Assembly: GCF_035943795.1 (NCBI RefSeq)
Contig: NZ_DASZBY010000100.1
Coordinates: 62,001-126,000, forward strand
Direction: 5' to 3'
Length of the DNA stretch: 64,000 nt
Source of the DNA: Aliidongia sp035943795
Lineage (GTDB): Bacteria; Pseudomonadota; Alphaproteobacteria; ATCC43930; CGMCC-115725
Part shown: positions 34,707 to 44,620 of the stretch, piece after piece
How positions within the stretch are numbered: the stretch's first letter is position 1
How the letters are laid out: every line of letters begins with the position of its first letter
Translations under genes and position numbers: made by a program
Notes under the pieces: model-generated
Seen by the model: the letters and a program-made list of their open reading frames with translations, nothing else
Told to the model about the DNA's origin: nothing
Database searches by the model: none

Positions 34707-35519
34707 ATGACGACAGAACTCTCGATCTATCAGGTCGACGCCTTCACCGACGAATTGTTCGGGGGCAATCCGGCCGCCGTCGTTCTGCTGCAGGAATGGC
34801 TGCCGGATGCGCTGCTGCAAAAGATCGCCGCCGAGAACAATTTGGCCGAGACCGCCTTTCTCGTCCCCGAGCGCGACATGTACCACCTGCGCTGGTTCAC
34901 GCCCAAGATCGAGGTCGACCTGTGCGGTCATGCGACCCTGGCCTCGGCCCAGGTCGTGTTCGAGATGCTCTATCCGGGTCGGCGCTCCGTCACCTTCGTG
35001 ACCCGCCGGGCCGGCCCGCTGACCGTCACCGTCCAGGGCGACCGGCTGGCGATGGATTTCCCGTCGCGTCCGCCCGAGCGCATCTCGCCGCCGGCCGGGC
35101 TGGTCGAGGCGCTGGGGGCCGAGCCGGTCGAGGTCTGGGCGTCGGGCAAGCTGCTGGCGGTGTTCGAGACCGAGGGCGCAGTGAAGGCGCTGCAGCCGGA
35201 CTTCCGCCGGGTCGCGGCGCTCGATTGTTTCGGCGTGATCGCGACGGCCCCGGGCAACGATGGTGTGGATTTCGTGTCGCGCTACTTCGCCCCCCATGCC
35301 GGCGTCGACGAGGATCCGGTCACCGGTTCGGCCCATTGCGTGCTGGTGCCTTACTGGTCCCGGCGCCTGGGCAAGGCGAAGCTCGAAGCGCGCCAGATCT
35401 CCGCACGTGGCGGCCGGCTGTCGTGCGAGGATCGGGGCGAGCGGGTGACGCTGGCCGGACGCGCCGTGCTATATCTCGAAGGACGGATCTTCGTGCCGTC
35501 TCCCATCGACAGCCCCTGA
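34707..35519 (+). CDS. PhzF-family isomerase/epimerase-like protein
   Basis: 270 residues from the ATG at 34707 (a TTG at 34698 would add three). Diaminopimelate-epimerase-like fold with two halves. The conserved catalytic glutamate is E48 in NNLAETAFLV, and the second-half signature EDPVTGSAHCVLVPYW is intact. PhzF itself isomerises DHHA in phenazine synthesis, but most family members have other or unknown substrates, and no other phenazine genes are here. Neighbours (MocR regulator, threonine dehydratase) hint at amino-acid metabolism. Confidence 0.9.
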   Translation: MTTELSIYQVDAFTDELFGGNPAAVVLLQEWLPDALLQKIAAENNLAETAFLVPERDMYHLRWFTPKIEVDLCGHATLASAQVVFEMLYPGRRSVTFVTRRAGPLTVTVQGDRLAMDFPSRPPERISPPAGLVEALGAEPVEVWASGKLLAVFETEGAVKALQPDFRRVAALDCFGVIATAPGNDGVDFVSRYFAPHAGVDEDPVTGSAHCVLVPYWSRRLGKAKLEARQISARGGRLSCEDRGERVTLAGRAVLYLEGRIFVPSPIDSP

Positions 35520-35544
35520 TGCCGCCTTCGCGGAGCCTCTGATC

Positions 35545-36513
35545 GTGAACCCACTCGCCATTTCCTTCGACGATGTCGCTGCCGCGCACGAGCGCATCGC
35601 ATCGGTCGCCCACCGTACGCCGGTCCTGACCTCGACCACGGCCGACACGCTCGCCGGCGCGCAATTGTTCTTCAAATGCGAGAACCTGCAGCGCGTCGGC
35701 GCCTTCAAGTTTCGCGGCGCGTACAATGCCATCGCCCAGTTCGATCCGGATCAGCGGACGCGCGGCGTCGTGGCCTATTCCTCCGGCAACCATGCCCAGG
35801 GCATCGCGCTCGCCGCCCGGCTGCTGGGCGTGCCGGCCGTGATCGTCATGCCGCATGACGCGCAGGCGACCAAGCTGGCCGCGACGCGGGCGTATGGGGC
35901 GGAAGTCGTCCTCTACGATCGCTATACCGAGGACCGGGACGCCATCGGTAAAGGCCTGGCCGAAGCGCGTGGCCTGACCCTGATCCCGCCCTACGACCAT
36001 CCGCATATCATGGCCGGGCAGGGCACCGTCGCGAAGGAACTGATCGAAGAGGTCGGGTCGCTCGACGTGCTGATCGCTCCGCTCGGCGGCGGTGGCCTGT
36101 TGTCCGGCTGCGCCACGGCCGCCAAGGCGATGAGCCCCGGCTGTATCGTGATCGGCGTCGAGCCGGAGGCCGGCAACGACGGGCAGCGCAGTTTTCGCAG
36201 CGGCCAGATCGTGCGCATCGAGACGCCCAAGACCATCGCCGATGGCGCGCAGACCCAGTTCCTGGGGCAGCATACCTTCCCGGTGATCCAGCAGCGGGTC
36301 GACGACATTCTGACCGTCACCGACGGTGAACTGGTCGAGGCGATGAGATTTTTCGCCGGCCGCATGAAGATGATCGTCGAGCCGACGGGCTGCCTGGCCG
36401 CGGCCGTAGCCTTTGGGCAGCAGCTCGATCTCAAGGGCAAGCGGGTCGGCGTGGTGCTGTCCGGCGGCAATGTGGACCTGGGCAATTTCGCGAAGTTGCT
36501 GCAGGCCGCTTAA
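35545..36513 (+). CDS. threonine/serine dehydratase (single-domain, serine-racemase-like)
   Basis: 322 residues, GTG start. Fold type II PLP enzyme without the C-terminal regulatory domain of biosynthetic IlvA. PLP lysine K55 in AFKFRGA, substrate loop YSSGNHAQGIA, glycine-rich phosphate loop PLGGGGLLSG, and SGGNVD near the end. It may deaminate threonine or serine, or racemise serine; these activities cannot be separated from sequence. It begins 25 bp after the PhzF-like gene, probably in the same unit. Confidence 0.9.
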   Translation: MNPLAISFDDVAAAHERIASVAHRTPVLTSTTADTLAGAQLFFKCENLQRVGAFKFRGAYNAIAQFDPDQRTRGVVAYSSGNHAQGIALAARLLGVPAVIVMPHDAQATKLAATRAYGAEVVLYDRYTEDRDAIGKGLAEARGLTLIPPYDHPHIMAGQGTVAKELIEEVGSLDVLIAPLGGGGLLSGCATAAKAMSPGCIVIGVEPEAGNDGQRSFRSGQIVRIETPKTIADGAQTQFLGQHTFPVIQQRVDDILTVTDGELVEAMRFFAGRMKMIVEPTGCLAAAVAFGQQLDLKGKRVGVVLSGGNVDLGNFAKLLQAA

Positions 36514-36639
36514 GGCGGCAAGCGGGTCTGCCTTGCCCGGCATGCACTTCTCGCTCCTCGCCTGATTTGTCTTTCATACCAAATCGTTACGCGAGAAGAT
36601 CGGCGATCGGTTGCGCGCGGAACGATCTTCCCGATTGAC

Positions 36640-36720
36640 CGCGCGTACGGCGGGCTGGACGCTAGCCACCGGCATTCGAGCCGCCCCGATGGGTCACTCT
36701 CTCCTGCGAACGAGACCGAT
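36640..36720 (+). promoter_or_regulatory. candidate serC leader RNA
   Basis: The 205-bp gap before serC contains foldable segments close to the start: GGCGG-CT pairing AG-CCGCC around 36650-36687, an inner GGCT/AGCC hairpin, and a final GGTC-TC / GAGACC stem (about 36691-36718) that covers the ribosome-site region GAACGAGACC. A leader upstream of serC whose last stem overlaps the ribosome site is known in Alphaproteobacteria (Rfam serC); matching to it is from memory of its description, not a search. Confidence 0.45.
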
Positions 36721-37867
36721 GAAGCCGCAACGCCGTCCCGCCTGCACCCATTTCTCCTCCGGCCCCTGTGCCAAGCGTCCGGGCTGGAGCCTGGCCGCGC
36801 TCGAAGCGGCGGTCATCGGCCGCTCGCACCGCTCCAAGCTCGGCAAGGGACGGCTGCATGAGGTGATCGAGCGGAGCCGGCGGGTCCTGGGCGTGCCGGC
36901 GGACTATCGCATCGGCATCGTTCCGGCGTCCGACACCGGGGCGGTCGAAATGGCGCTCTGGTCGCTGCTCGGGCCCCGTCCGGTCGACCTGCTCGCCTGG
37001 GAAAGCTTCGGCGACGGCTGGGTCGGCGACGTGCTGAAACAGCTGAAGCTGCCCAACGCGCGGCGAATCGCGGCGACCTATGGGCAATTGCCGGACCTGG
37101 GCGTGCCCGATCCGGCCCATGATCTGGTCTTCACCTGGAACGGTACGACCTCGGGCGTCCGCGTGCCGAACGGCGACTGGATCGCGGACGATCGGGCCGG
37201 CCTGACCATCTGCGACGCGACCTCCGCCGCCTTCGCCATGGAGCTGCCGTGGCCGAAGCTCGATGTCGTCACCTGGTCCTGGCAGAAGGTGCTGGGCGGG
37301 GAGGCGGCCCACGGCATGATCGCCTTGAGCCCGCGCGCGGTCGAACGGCTCGAATGCTCCGTGCCGCCCTGGCCGATGCCGAAGATCTTTCGCATGACCA
37401 GTGGCGGCAAGCTGATCGAGGGGCTGTTCGAGGGCGAGACGATCAACACGCCTTCGATGCTCGCGGTCGAAGATGCGGTCGACGGGCTGAAATGGGCAGA
37501 GGGCGTCGGCGGCCTCGACGGCCTGCTGGCCCGGACCCGCGCGAATTTCGCCGCGATCGAGCGCTGGGTCGCGGCGACGCCGTGGATCGCGTTTCTGGCG
37601 GAGCGGCCGGAAACGCGCTCGACCACCTCGGTCTGCCTCGTGTTCGTCGACGACTGGTTCCGGGGCCTGAAGCCCGACGTGCAGGCGAAAGTCGCCAAGG
37701 ACGTGGTCGCGAGGCTGGAGGCGGAAGGCGTCGCCTTCGACATCGGCTCCTACCGCGACGCCCCTGCCGGCCTGCGCATCTGGGCCGGCGCCACGGTCGA
37801 GACCGCCGACATCGACGCGCTGCTGCCCTGGATCGACTGGGCCTACGGCGAAGTTCGGCCGGGTTAA
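36719..37867 (+). CDS. serC: phosphoserine aminotransferase
   Basis: 382 residues from the ATG at 36719; upstream in-frame starts lie inside the leader. It makes phosphoserine from 3-phosphohydroxypyruvate with glutamate, using PLP. It is the alphaproteobacterial SerC type that opens THFSSGPCAKRPGW; the PLP lysine is K190 in VVTWSWQKVLGGEAAHGM. In many relatives serA follows directly; here it does not, and a palindrome and an opposite-strand gene come next. Confidence 0.95.
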   Translation: MKPQRRPACTHFSSGPCAKRPGWSLAALEAAVIGRSHRSKLGKGRLHEVIERSRRVLGVPADYRIGIVPASDTGAVEMALWSLLGPRPVDLLAWESFGDGWVGDVLKQLKLPNARRIAATYGQLPDLGVPDPAHDLVFTWNGTTSGVRVPNGDWIADDRAGLTICDATSAAFAMELPWPKLDVVTWSWQKVLGGEAAHGMIALSPRAVERLECSVPPWPMPKIFRMTSGGKLIEGLFEGETINTPSMLAVEDAVDGLKWAEGVGGLDGLLARTRANFAAIERWVAATPWIAFLAERPETRSTTSVCLVFVDDWFRGLKPDVQAKVAKDVVARLEAEGVAFDIGSYRDAPAGLRIWAGATVETADIDALLPWIDWAYGEVRPG

Positions 37868-37876
37868 GCCACCATG

Positions 37877-37902
37877 GTCATCCCCGCCTGCGCGGGGATG
37901 AC
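37877..37902. repeat. perfect palindrome between convergent serC and tartrate dehydratase-like genes
   Basis: GTCATCCCCGC / GCGGGGATGAC, an 11-bp perfect stem with a CTGC loop. It can act as a bidirectional terminator; its form also resembles dispersed REP-type palindromes common in proteobacterial intergenic regions. No second copy was noticed in this window. Confidence 0.65.
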
Positions 37903-37950
37903 GGAAGAAAGGCAGCTCGCGTACCCCTGCCGTGGCATCGACAGGTCGCC

Positions 37951-39117
37951 CTACTCCGCGATCGCCCGCATGGCACGATAGAGGTCGGCCTTGCCCTCGA
38001 AGCCGATGCCGGGCAGGTCGGGCATGGTGATGTGGCCGTCGACGACCGCGACCCCGTCCGGGAAACCGCCATAGGGCTGGAACAGGTCCGGATAGGATTC
38101 ATTGCCGCCGAGGCCCAGACCGGCTGCGATGTTGAGCGACATCTGATGGCCGCCGTGGGGGATGCAGCGTCGCGGCGACCAGCCAGCCTCCTTCAGCATC
38201 TCGAGTGTGCGCAGGTACTCGACCAGGCCGTAGCTCAGGGCGCAGTCGAACTGCAGCCAGTCGCGGTCCGGCCGCATGCCGCCATAGCGGATCAGGTTGC
38301 GGGCGTCCTGCATCGAGAACAGGTTCTCGCCGGTCGCCATCGGGTTCGGATAATGCTCGGCCAGCGCCGCCTGCAGCGCGTAGTCGAGCGGGTCGCCGGC
38401 TTCCTCGTACCAGAACAGGTCGTACTCCCTCAGCGCCTTGGCATAGGCGGTTGCCGTCTGGAGATCGAACCGGCCGTTGGCGTCGACCGCCAGGCGCTGG
38501 CCGGGCTTGAGCATGCCAAGGACGGCCTCGATGCGCAGGCGGTCGTCGGCGAGCGGCGCGCCGCCGATCTTCATCTTGACCACGGTGTAACCACGGTCGA
38601 GATAGCCGCGCATCTCGGCCTGCAGCTGCTCGATGCCCTTGCCCGGATAATAATAGCCGCCGGCGGCATAGACGAACACACGCGGATCGGCGGCGCCGGT
38701 ACCGTAGCGTTCGGCCAGCAGCCGGAACAGCGGCTTGCCTGCGATCTTGGCGACCGCGTCCCATACCGCCATGTCGATCGTGCCGACCGCGACCGAGCGC
38801 TCGCCATGGCCGCCCGGCTTCTCGTTGCGCATCAGGGTCGCCCAGATCTTGTGCGGGTCCAGGTTCCCGCCTGTCTCGTCGATCAGGTCCTTGGGATCGG
38901 CCTCCATCAGGCGCGGCCGGAACCGCTCGCGGATCAGCGCGCCCTGGCCATAGCGGCCGTTGGAATTGAAGCCATAGCCGACCACCGGCCTGCCGTTGCG
39001 CACCACGTCGGTGACGACGGCTACGACCGAACAGGTCATCTTGGAAAAATCGATATAGGCATTGGCAATCGGCGAGGCGATCGGCGCGGTCTGCTCGCGG
39101 ATGTCGACGATACGCAT
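37951..39117 (-). CDS. enolase-superfamily enzyme, probable D(-)-tartrate dehydratase
   Basis: 388 residues of the mandelate racemase/muconate lactonising group. Active-site residues line up with the characterised Bradyrhizobium D-tartrate dehydratase with a shift of one: K183 in VKMKIGGA, metal ligands D212 (VDANGR), E238 (WYEEAGD) and E264 (TGENLFS), and H321 in CIPHGGHQMSLN. It removes water from D-tartrate or a similar acid sugar to give an oxo acid. Cytoplasmic, Mg2+-dependent. No transporter or regulator for tartrate is adjacent, so the natural substrate is not certain. It interrupts the usual serC-serA-hisZ-purA region. Confidence 0.85.
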   Translation of the reverse strand: MRIVDIREQTAPIASPIANAYIDFSKMTCSVVAVVTDVVRNGRPVVGYGFNSNGRYGQGALIRERFRPRLMEADPKDLIDETGGNLDPHKIWATLMRNEKPGGHGERSVAVGTIDMAVWDAVAKIAGKPLFRLLAERYGTGAADPRVFVYAAGGYYYPGKGIEQLQAEMRGYLDRGYTVVKMKIGGAPLADDRLRIEAVLGMLKPGQRLAVDANGRFDLQTATAYAKALREYDLFWYEEAGDPLDYALQAALAEHYPNPMATGENLFSMQDARNLIRYGGMRPDRDWLQFDCALSYGLVEYLRTLEMLKEAGWSPRRCIPHGGHQMSLNIAAGLGLGGNESYPDLFQPYGGFPDGVAVVDGHITMPDLPGIGFEGKADLYRAMRAIAE

Positions 39118-39260
39118 GGCTTCGGGCTCCCGATGGTTCCCAGCCTCTCTAGCGCGAACGGCGCGCTCCGGCCATGCTCGATCGGCGACGGGGCGGCAAT
39201 TTGTCTCCGGTCGTCCGGCTTTCCATTGCCCGGCAGGCGCAAACCCGCTATTTCCGGCGG

Positions 39261-40439
39261 ATGGACGATACGCTGCACCCGGCGCTGCTGCCTCACGGCC
39301 TGCGCGACATCCTGCCGCCCGACGCGCGGATCGAGGCGGATACGGTCGAGCGCCTGATGGCGATCCTCGGGCACCATGGCTACGACCGGGTCAAACCGCC
39401 GCTGGTCGAATTCGAATCGAGCCTGCTCGACGGGCCTGGCGTTGCCATGACCCACGAGACCTTCCGGCTGATGGATCCGATTTCCCACCGCATGATCGCG
39501 GTGCGCGCCGACATGACCCTGCAGATCGCGCGCATCGCGACGACGCGGCTGGTGAAGTCGCCGCGCCCCTTGCGCCTGTCCTATGCCGGCCAGGTCCTGC
39601 GCGTGCGCGGCAGCCAGCTGCGTCCGGAGCGGCAGGTCGGCCAGGTCGGTGCCGAGTTGATCGGCTCGGCGGCTCCCGAGGCCGATGCGGAGGTCGTAGC
39701 GCTCGCGGCCGAGGCGCTGAACGCGATCGGCGTGCCCGGCCTGTCGGTCGATCTCACCCTGCCGGTGCTGGTGCCGGTGATCCTGCAGGCGCTGGGCGTC
39801 GAAGGCCGGGCGGCGGAGCAGCTGCGCGGCGCGCTCGACCGCAAGGATGCGGCGGCGATCGCCGCGATCGGCGGCCCCTCGGCCGAGATCCTGGGCGGTT
39901 TGATGGCCGCGGCCGGCCCCGCCGACCGCACCTTGGCGGCGATCGCGGCGATCGATCTGCCGGAAGGCGGCCGGACCCAGGTCGCAGCCCTGACCGAGAT
40001 CGTGCGGTTGATCCGTGCGCGCGCGCCGGATTTGATGCTGACGATCGATCCGGTCGAGAATCGCGGCTTCGAATATCACACCGGCGTCAGCTTCACGATC
40101 TTCGCCCGCAATATCCGCGGCGAGCTAGGCCGGGGCGGGCGCTATATCGCCGGCGGCCACCAGGCCGAAGACGGCTATGCCAGACGGACGGCGCCCGACC
40201 CGCAACCCTCGACCGGCTTCACGCTCTATTCCGATACGGTGCTGCGCGCGCTGGTGTTCGGGCCGCAGCCGCCCCGTGTGTTCCTGCCGCTGGGTGTCGA
40301 GCATGCCGTGGGCGTCGAGCTGCGCACCGCCGGCTGGATCACCGTCGCCGGCCTGGAGCCGGTCGCGGATGCCGCGGGCGAGGCGCGTCGACTCGCCTGC
40401 AGCCACCTGCTGGTCGACGGCAAACCCGCGGAAGTCTGA
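39261..40439 (+). CDS. hisZ: ATP phosphoribosyltransferase regulatory subunit HisZ
   Basis: 392 residues. HisZ is a histidyl-tRNA-synthetase paralogue without aminoacylation activity that activates short-form HisG. Class II-like motifs are partial: LLPHGLRDILPPDA, VRADMTLQIARIATTR, LSYAGQVLRVRGSQLRPERQVGQVGAELIG and the late FEYHTGVSFTIFA; there is no anticodon-binding domain. Divergent from the tartrate dehydratase-like gene; 103 bp before purA. Confidence 0.92.
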   Translation: MDDTLHPALLPHGLRDILPPDARIEADTVERLMAILGHHGYDRVKPPLVEFESSLLDGPGVAMTHETFRLMDPISHRMIAVRADMTLQIARIATTRLVKSPRPLRLSYAGQVLRVRGSQLRPERQVGQVGAELIGSAAPEADAEVVALAAEALNAIGVPGLSVDLTLPVLVPVILQALGVEGRAAEQLRGALDRKDAAAIAAIGGPSAEILGGLMAAAGPADRTLAAIAAIDLPEGGRTQVAALTEIVRLIRARAPDLMLTIDPVENRGFEYHTGVSFTIFARNIRGELGRGGRYIAGGHQAEDGYARRTAPDPQPSTGFTLYSDTVLRALVFGPQPPRVFLPLGVEHAVGVELRTAGWITVAGLEPVADAAGEARRLACSHLLVDGKPAEV

Positions 40440-40542
40440 CCGCAAAAACCCGCGATTGGCCGGTCTGCATTGTCGGCGCTTGCCGTCAGGCGTCCAAGAG
40501 TGGTACCTGCCCTCGTTAATCCGTGACAGAGGGGCAAGACCC

Positions 40543-41835
<1,293 letters not shown>

Positions 41836-41858
41836 ACCACCGATTATACTGAGACGGC

Positions 41859-41901
41859 ACGAACCGCCCTGACGGGGTCCCGACCTCCGGGGTGGTTCGT
41901 G
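41859..41901 (+). terminator. long stem-loop after purA
   Basis: CACGAACCGCCC (41859-41870) pairs with GGGTGGTTCGTG (41890-41901) through 12 base pairs including one G-T wobble; the 20-nt loop can itself pair GGGG with CCTCC. No T-run follows, so it may be a Rho-type or structural mRNA end rather than an intrinsic terminator. It lies 24 bp after purA and 28 bp before the first pseudokinase gene. Confidence 0.5.
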
Positions 41902-41929
41902 GGACAACGCGTTCAGCGGATCGGGGTCG

Positions 41930-43960
41930 ATGGCGAAACCCGCAGCGGCAATGGGTGGGGCGAAGTCAACGAGCGTGCGCCTGCACGATCGGTTCGACAT
42001 CCTGAACGACGTGCCGCTGAACGATCTGCGCTCGGGCGGCACCGGCGCGTTCGCGGTCGAGGATCTGCGCTCGGCCGGGGCGAGCTTTTTCGCCCTGATC
42101 GCCGATCCCGCCTTGCCGCCGCGTGCCCAGGCCCTGACGGCACTCCGGATCATGAAGCATCCGGCGGTCCTGACGCCGATCGATTTCGGCCCGGTCGACT
42201 GGGCCCCGGCCGATCGGCGGTGCCTGGCCTTGATCTGCGAACGCCCGGCCGGCGGGCGACTGGTCTCCAGCAACGATCAGGTCATCACCCCCTGGTCGGA
42301 CGACGACGTGCTGCACCGGCTGATCCAGCCGCTGTTTCCCGGCCTGAAGGCGCTCGCCACGGAAAACATCGCCCATCGGGCGATCAGGCCGACCAACATC
42401 CTGTTCCGCGATCCGGCACGCCGACAGGCGATCCTGGGCGAGTGTTTCACGGCGCCGACGGGCTTCGACCAGCCGCTGGCCTACGAGACGATCGAGAACG
42501 CGATGACGATGCCGGGCGGTCGCGGCGTGGGCACGGCGGCCGACGATCTCTACTCCCTGGGCGTCACGATCCTCTATCTGATGCTCGGCCGCACGCCCGG
42601 CGGTCCGCTGACCGACGAACAACTGATCGACGAGAAGATCCGGCGCGGTTCCTACGCGGCGCTCAGCGGTGAGCTGCGCCTTTCCGGATCGCTGCTCGAG
42701 CTGTTGCGCGGCCTGCTGGTCGACGATCCGTCCGATCGCTGGACCGTACGCGAGATGGACATGTGGCTGCAGGGCCGCCGCATGTCGCCCAAATCCCCGG
42801 CCGGCAGCCCGCGGGCGGTCCGCCCGCTCGAGCTGGGCAAGGAACAGATCTTCACCGCGCGCGGGGCCGGCCGGATGCTGGTGCGCCAGGGCGATCAGGC
42901 GGTTCACCTGATCCGCGGCCATCATCTGGAGGTCTGGCTGCAGCGGACGCTCGCCTACAAGCCGACGACGGATGCCTTCGCGCTCGCCATGGCCGACGCC
43001 GACGATACGGCCGGCACCGCCGGCGTTCACGACGCCCGGCTGATCGCCCGGGTCGTGATGGCGCTCGACCCGAGCGGACCGATCCGCTATCGCGACGTCG
43101 CCGTGACGCCGGAAGGGCTTGGCTGCGTGCTGGCCTTGACGCTGACCCGGCAGAAGGACGTGAGGCCGCTGATCGAGATCGTGATGGGCCGCCTGCCGCA
43201 ATTCTGGATCCGGTGCCAGCCCATCCCGAAGTCCGATCACCCGGTCATGTCGATCGAATTCGACCGCATGCGCCGCATGCTCGACGATCATCGCCCGGGC
43301 CTGGGCCTGGAGCGGCTGGTCTATGACGCCAACCCCATGCTCCATTGCCTGTCGCCGCTGATCGAACGGGACTATGTCGATCAGGCCAGCGACCTGTTGC
43401 CGGCGCTGGAACAGGCGGTGCTCGACGGCAAGATCGAGAGCCTGGCGGTCGACCGGCACATTGCCGCCTTCGTCGCCAACCGGTCGAAGAACCTGGACGA
43501 CCAGGTGCTGACCGCGCTCGGCCAGCCGGATGCCGCCACGCGTCTTTTGGGCCAGATCTATCTGCTGGCGTTTCTGCAGGCCCAGTCCGGGCCGCCCAGC
43601 GTGCCGGCGCTGACCCAACTGCTCGGCAGGCAGGCGACGCCGGTGATCGAGCGCTACCGCAGCCGACCGACCCGCGACCGCCTGGATTCGCACCTCGCGG
43701 CCGTCCTCGCCGAGGGCAGCCTGGTGAAGCTGGTCCATTTTCTCGATAGTCTGGAAGAGCGTCAGCACGATGCACAACGCTTCACCCTGGCGCGTCGGCA
43801 ATTCGGCCGGGCGTCGGCCGGGCTGCACGCGATCGAGACCGAACGGCTGCGGCTGCCCGAGACGTCGACCGAGCTGGGCGGTGTCATCGCCGCGGCGGTC
43901 TCGACGGTCGTCGGCGTCATCGCCGTCGCGATGAGCCTGTTCCATTTCGGCATGCTGTAG
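41930..43960 (+). CDS. membrane-anchored pseudokinase, copy 1
   Basis: 676 residues. Residues about 20-260 resemble a Ser/Thr protein-kinase domain, with late landmarks DDLYSLGVTILYLMLGRTPGG and WTVREMDMWLQGRR. Catalytic motifs are lost: no lysine in the VAIK position (FFALIADP), HRD is HRA (H149 R150 A151, in HRAIRPTNILFR), and DFG is replaced by ECF (LGECF, 169-173). A long helical region of unknown type (about 270-640) follows, with VMALDPSGPIRYRD and LVYDANPMLHCLSPLIERDYVDQ, then one C-terminal transmembrane helix (about 648-672). The kinase-like part should face the cytoplasm. It is paired with a small membrane gene 8 bp downstream; both are repeated at 44.6-47.2 kb. Role unknown. Confidence 0.85.
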   Translation: MAKPAAAMGGAKSTSVRLHDRFDILNDVPLNDLRSGGTGAFAVEDLRSAGASFFALIADPALPPRAQALTALRIMKHPAVLTPIDFGPVDWAPADRRCLALICERPAGGRLVSSNDQVITPWSDDDVLHRLIQPLFPGLKALATENIAHRAIRPTNILFRDPARRQAILGECFTAPTGFDQPLAYETIENAMTMPGGRGVGTAADDLYSLGVTILYLMLGRTPGGPLTDEQLIDEKIRRGSYAALSGELRLSGSLLELLRGLLVDDPSDRWTVREMDMWLQGRRMSPKSPAGSPRAVRPLELGKEQIFTARGAGRMLVRQGDQAVHLIRGHHLEVWLQRTLAYKPTTDAFALAMADADDTAGTAGVHDARLIARVVMALDPSGPIRYRDVAVTPEGLGCVLALTLTRQKDVRPLIEIVMGRLPQFWIRCQPIPKSDHPVMSIEFDRMRRMLDDHRPGLGLERLVYDANPMLHCLSPLIERDYVDQASDLLPALEQAVLDGKIESLAVDRHIAAFVANRSKNLDDQVLTALGQPDAATRLLGQIYLLAFLQAQSGPPSVPALTQLLGRQATPVIERYRSRPTRDRLDSHLAAVLAEGSLVKLVHFLDSLEERQHDAQRFTLARRQFGRASAGLHAIETERLRLPETSTELGGVIAAAVSTVVGVIAVAMSLFHFGML

Positions 43961-43968
43961 CGTCGGGC

Positions 43969-44511
43969 ATGGCGAAACCCCCCGCGATCCGTCCGCAACG
44001 CGCCCTGGCGCGCCCCCGCTCCGGCGCTGCCGTCAAGGCAGTACGCCGCCCGGTCCGCAAGCCGGTCGCGCCCAAGAAAGTCGGGACCGTCCGGCTGTTC
44101 TTCCTGGGGCTCGTGATCATCGGCCTGGCGACTTTCGCAGCGCCAACCTGCGTGCTGCTGCTGGTCGGCATGGTGCCGAGCATCGTCGCCTACGTGGTCG
44201 ACCGCAATGAACGGCCGATGCTGGCCTTTACGGTCGCACCGCTCAATCTCGCCGGCCTGATGCATTATCTGCTCAGGCTGTGGACCGGCGGCGACACCAT
44301 GCCGGCCGCCGTCCACATGCTGACAGACGTCTATGTGTGGCTCGTCATCTATCTGTCGGCGGGTGCCGGCTGGTTGCTGTTCCTAGGCATGCCTACGATC
44401 GTCGCGATCACCATCGGCCGCTCGCTCAACAGCCGCAAGGCCAAGCTCGACAGTCTCCAAGCCAGGCTCCGGGCGGATTGGGGCACGGAAGTCGCCGGCA
44501 CCCAGGATTGA
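43969..44511 (+). CDS. multi-pass membrane protein paired with pseudokinase, copy 1
   Basis: 180 residues, not recognised. A basic, proline-rich cytoplasmic tail (about 1-42) leads into two hydrophobic helices (LFFLGLVIIGLATFAA and CVLLLVGMVPSIVAYVV), a conserved loop FTVAPLNLAGLMHYLLRLW, and a third helix pair (YVWLVIYLSAGAGWLLFLGMP), then a charged C-terminal helix. The 178-residue protein at 46665 shares the PTC/PIC-LLL, VAPLNxA, YxWV-Y and GW-L pattern and the ending RADWGTEV / KDEWGDEV. Probably forms a membrane complex with the adjacent pseudokinase. Confidence 0.8.
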   Translation: MAKPPAIRPQRALARPRSGAAVKAVRRPVRKPVAPKKVGTVRLFFLGLVIIGLATFAAPTCVLLLVGMVPSIVAYVVDRNERPMLAFTVAPLNLAGLMHYLLRLWTGGDTMPAAVHMLTDVYVWLVIYLSAGAGWLLFLGMPTIVAITIGRSLNSRKAKLDSLQARLRADWGTEVAGTQD

Positions 44512-44541
44512 AATAAACGCAGGGCAGCTTCTCGCGGATCA

Positions 44542-44580
44542 TTGCATGGCCATAGTCGAAGCCGGTATGATCGTACCGGC
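44542..44580 (+). promoter_or_regulatory. promoter-like site with palindrome before module 2
   Basis: TTGCAT (44542-44547), 18 bases, TATGAT (44566-44571). The -10 lies inside the inverted repeat GCCGGTA-TGATCG-TACCGGC (44561-44580), a possible operator. It suggests the second module can be transcribed separately from the first. Confidence 0.45.
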
Positions 44581-44620
44581 TGTGGCAGAGCGCCGCATAT
44601 TTTGAGAGTGAAAGGCGCGG

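Noticed and set aside
34707..35519. Phenazine biosynthesis locus
   Set aside because: Only a PhzF-family gene is present; none of the other phz genes is nearby.
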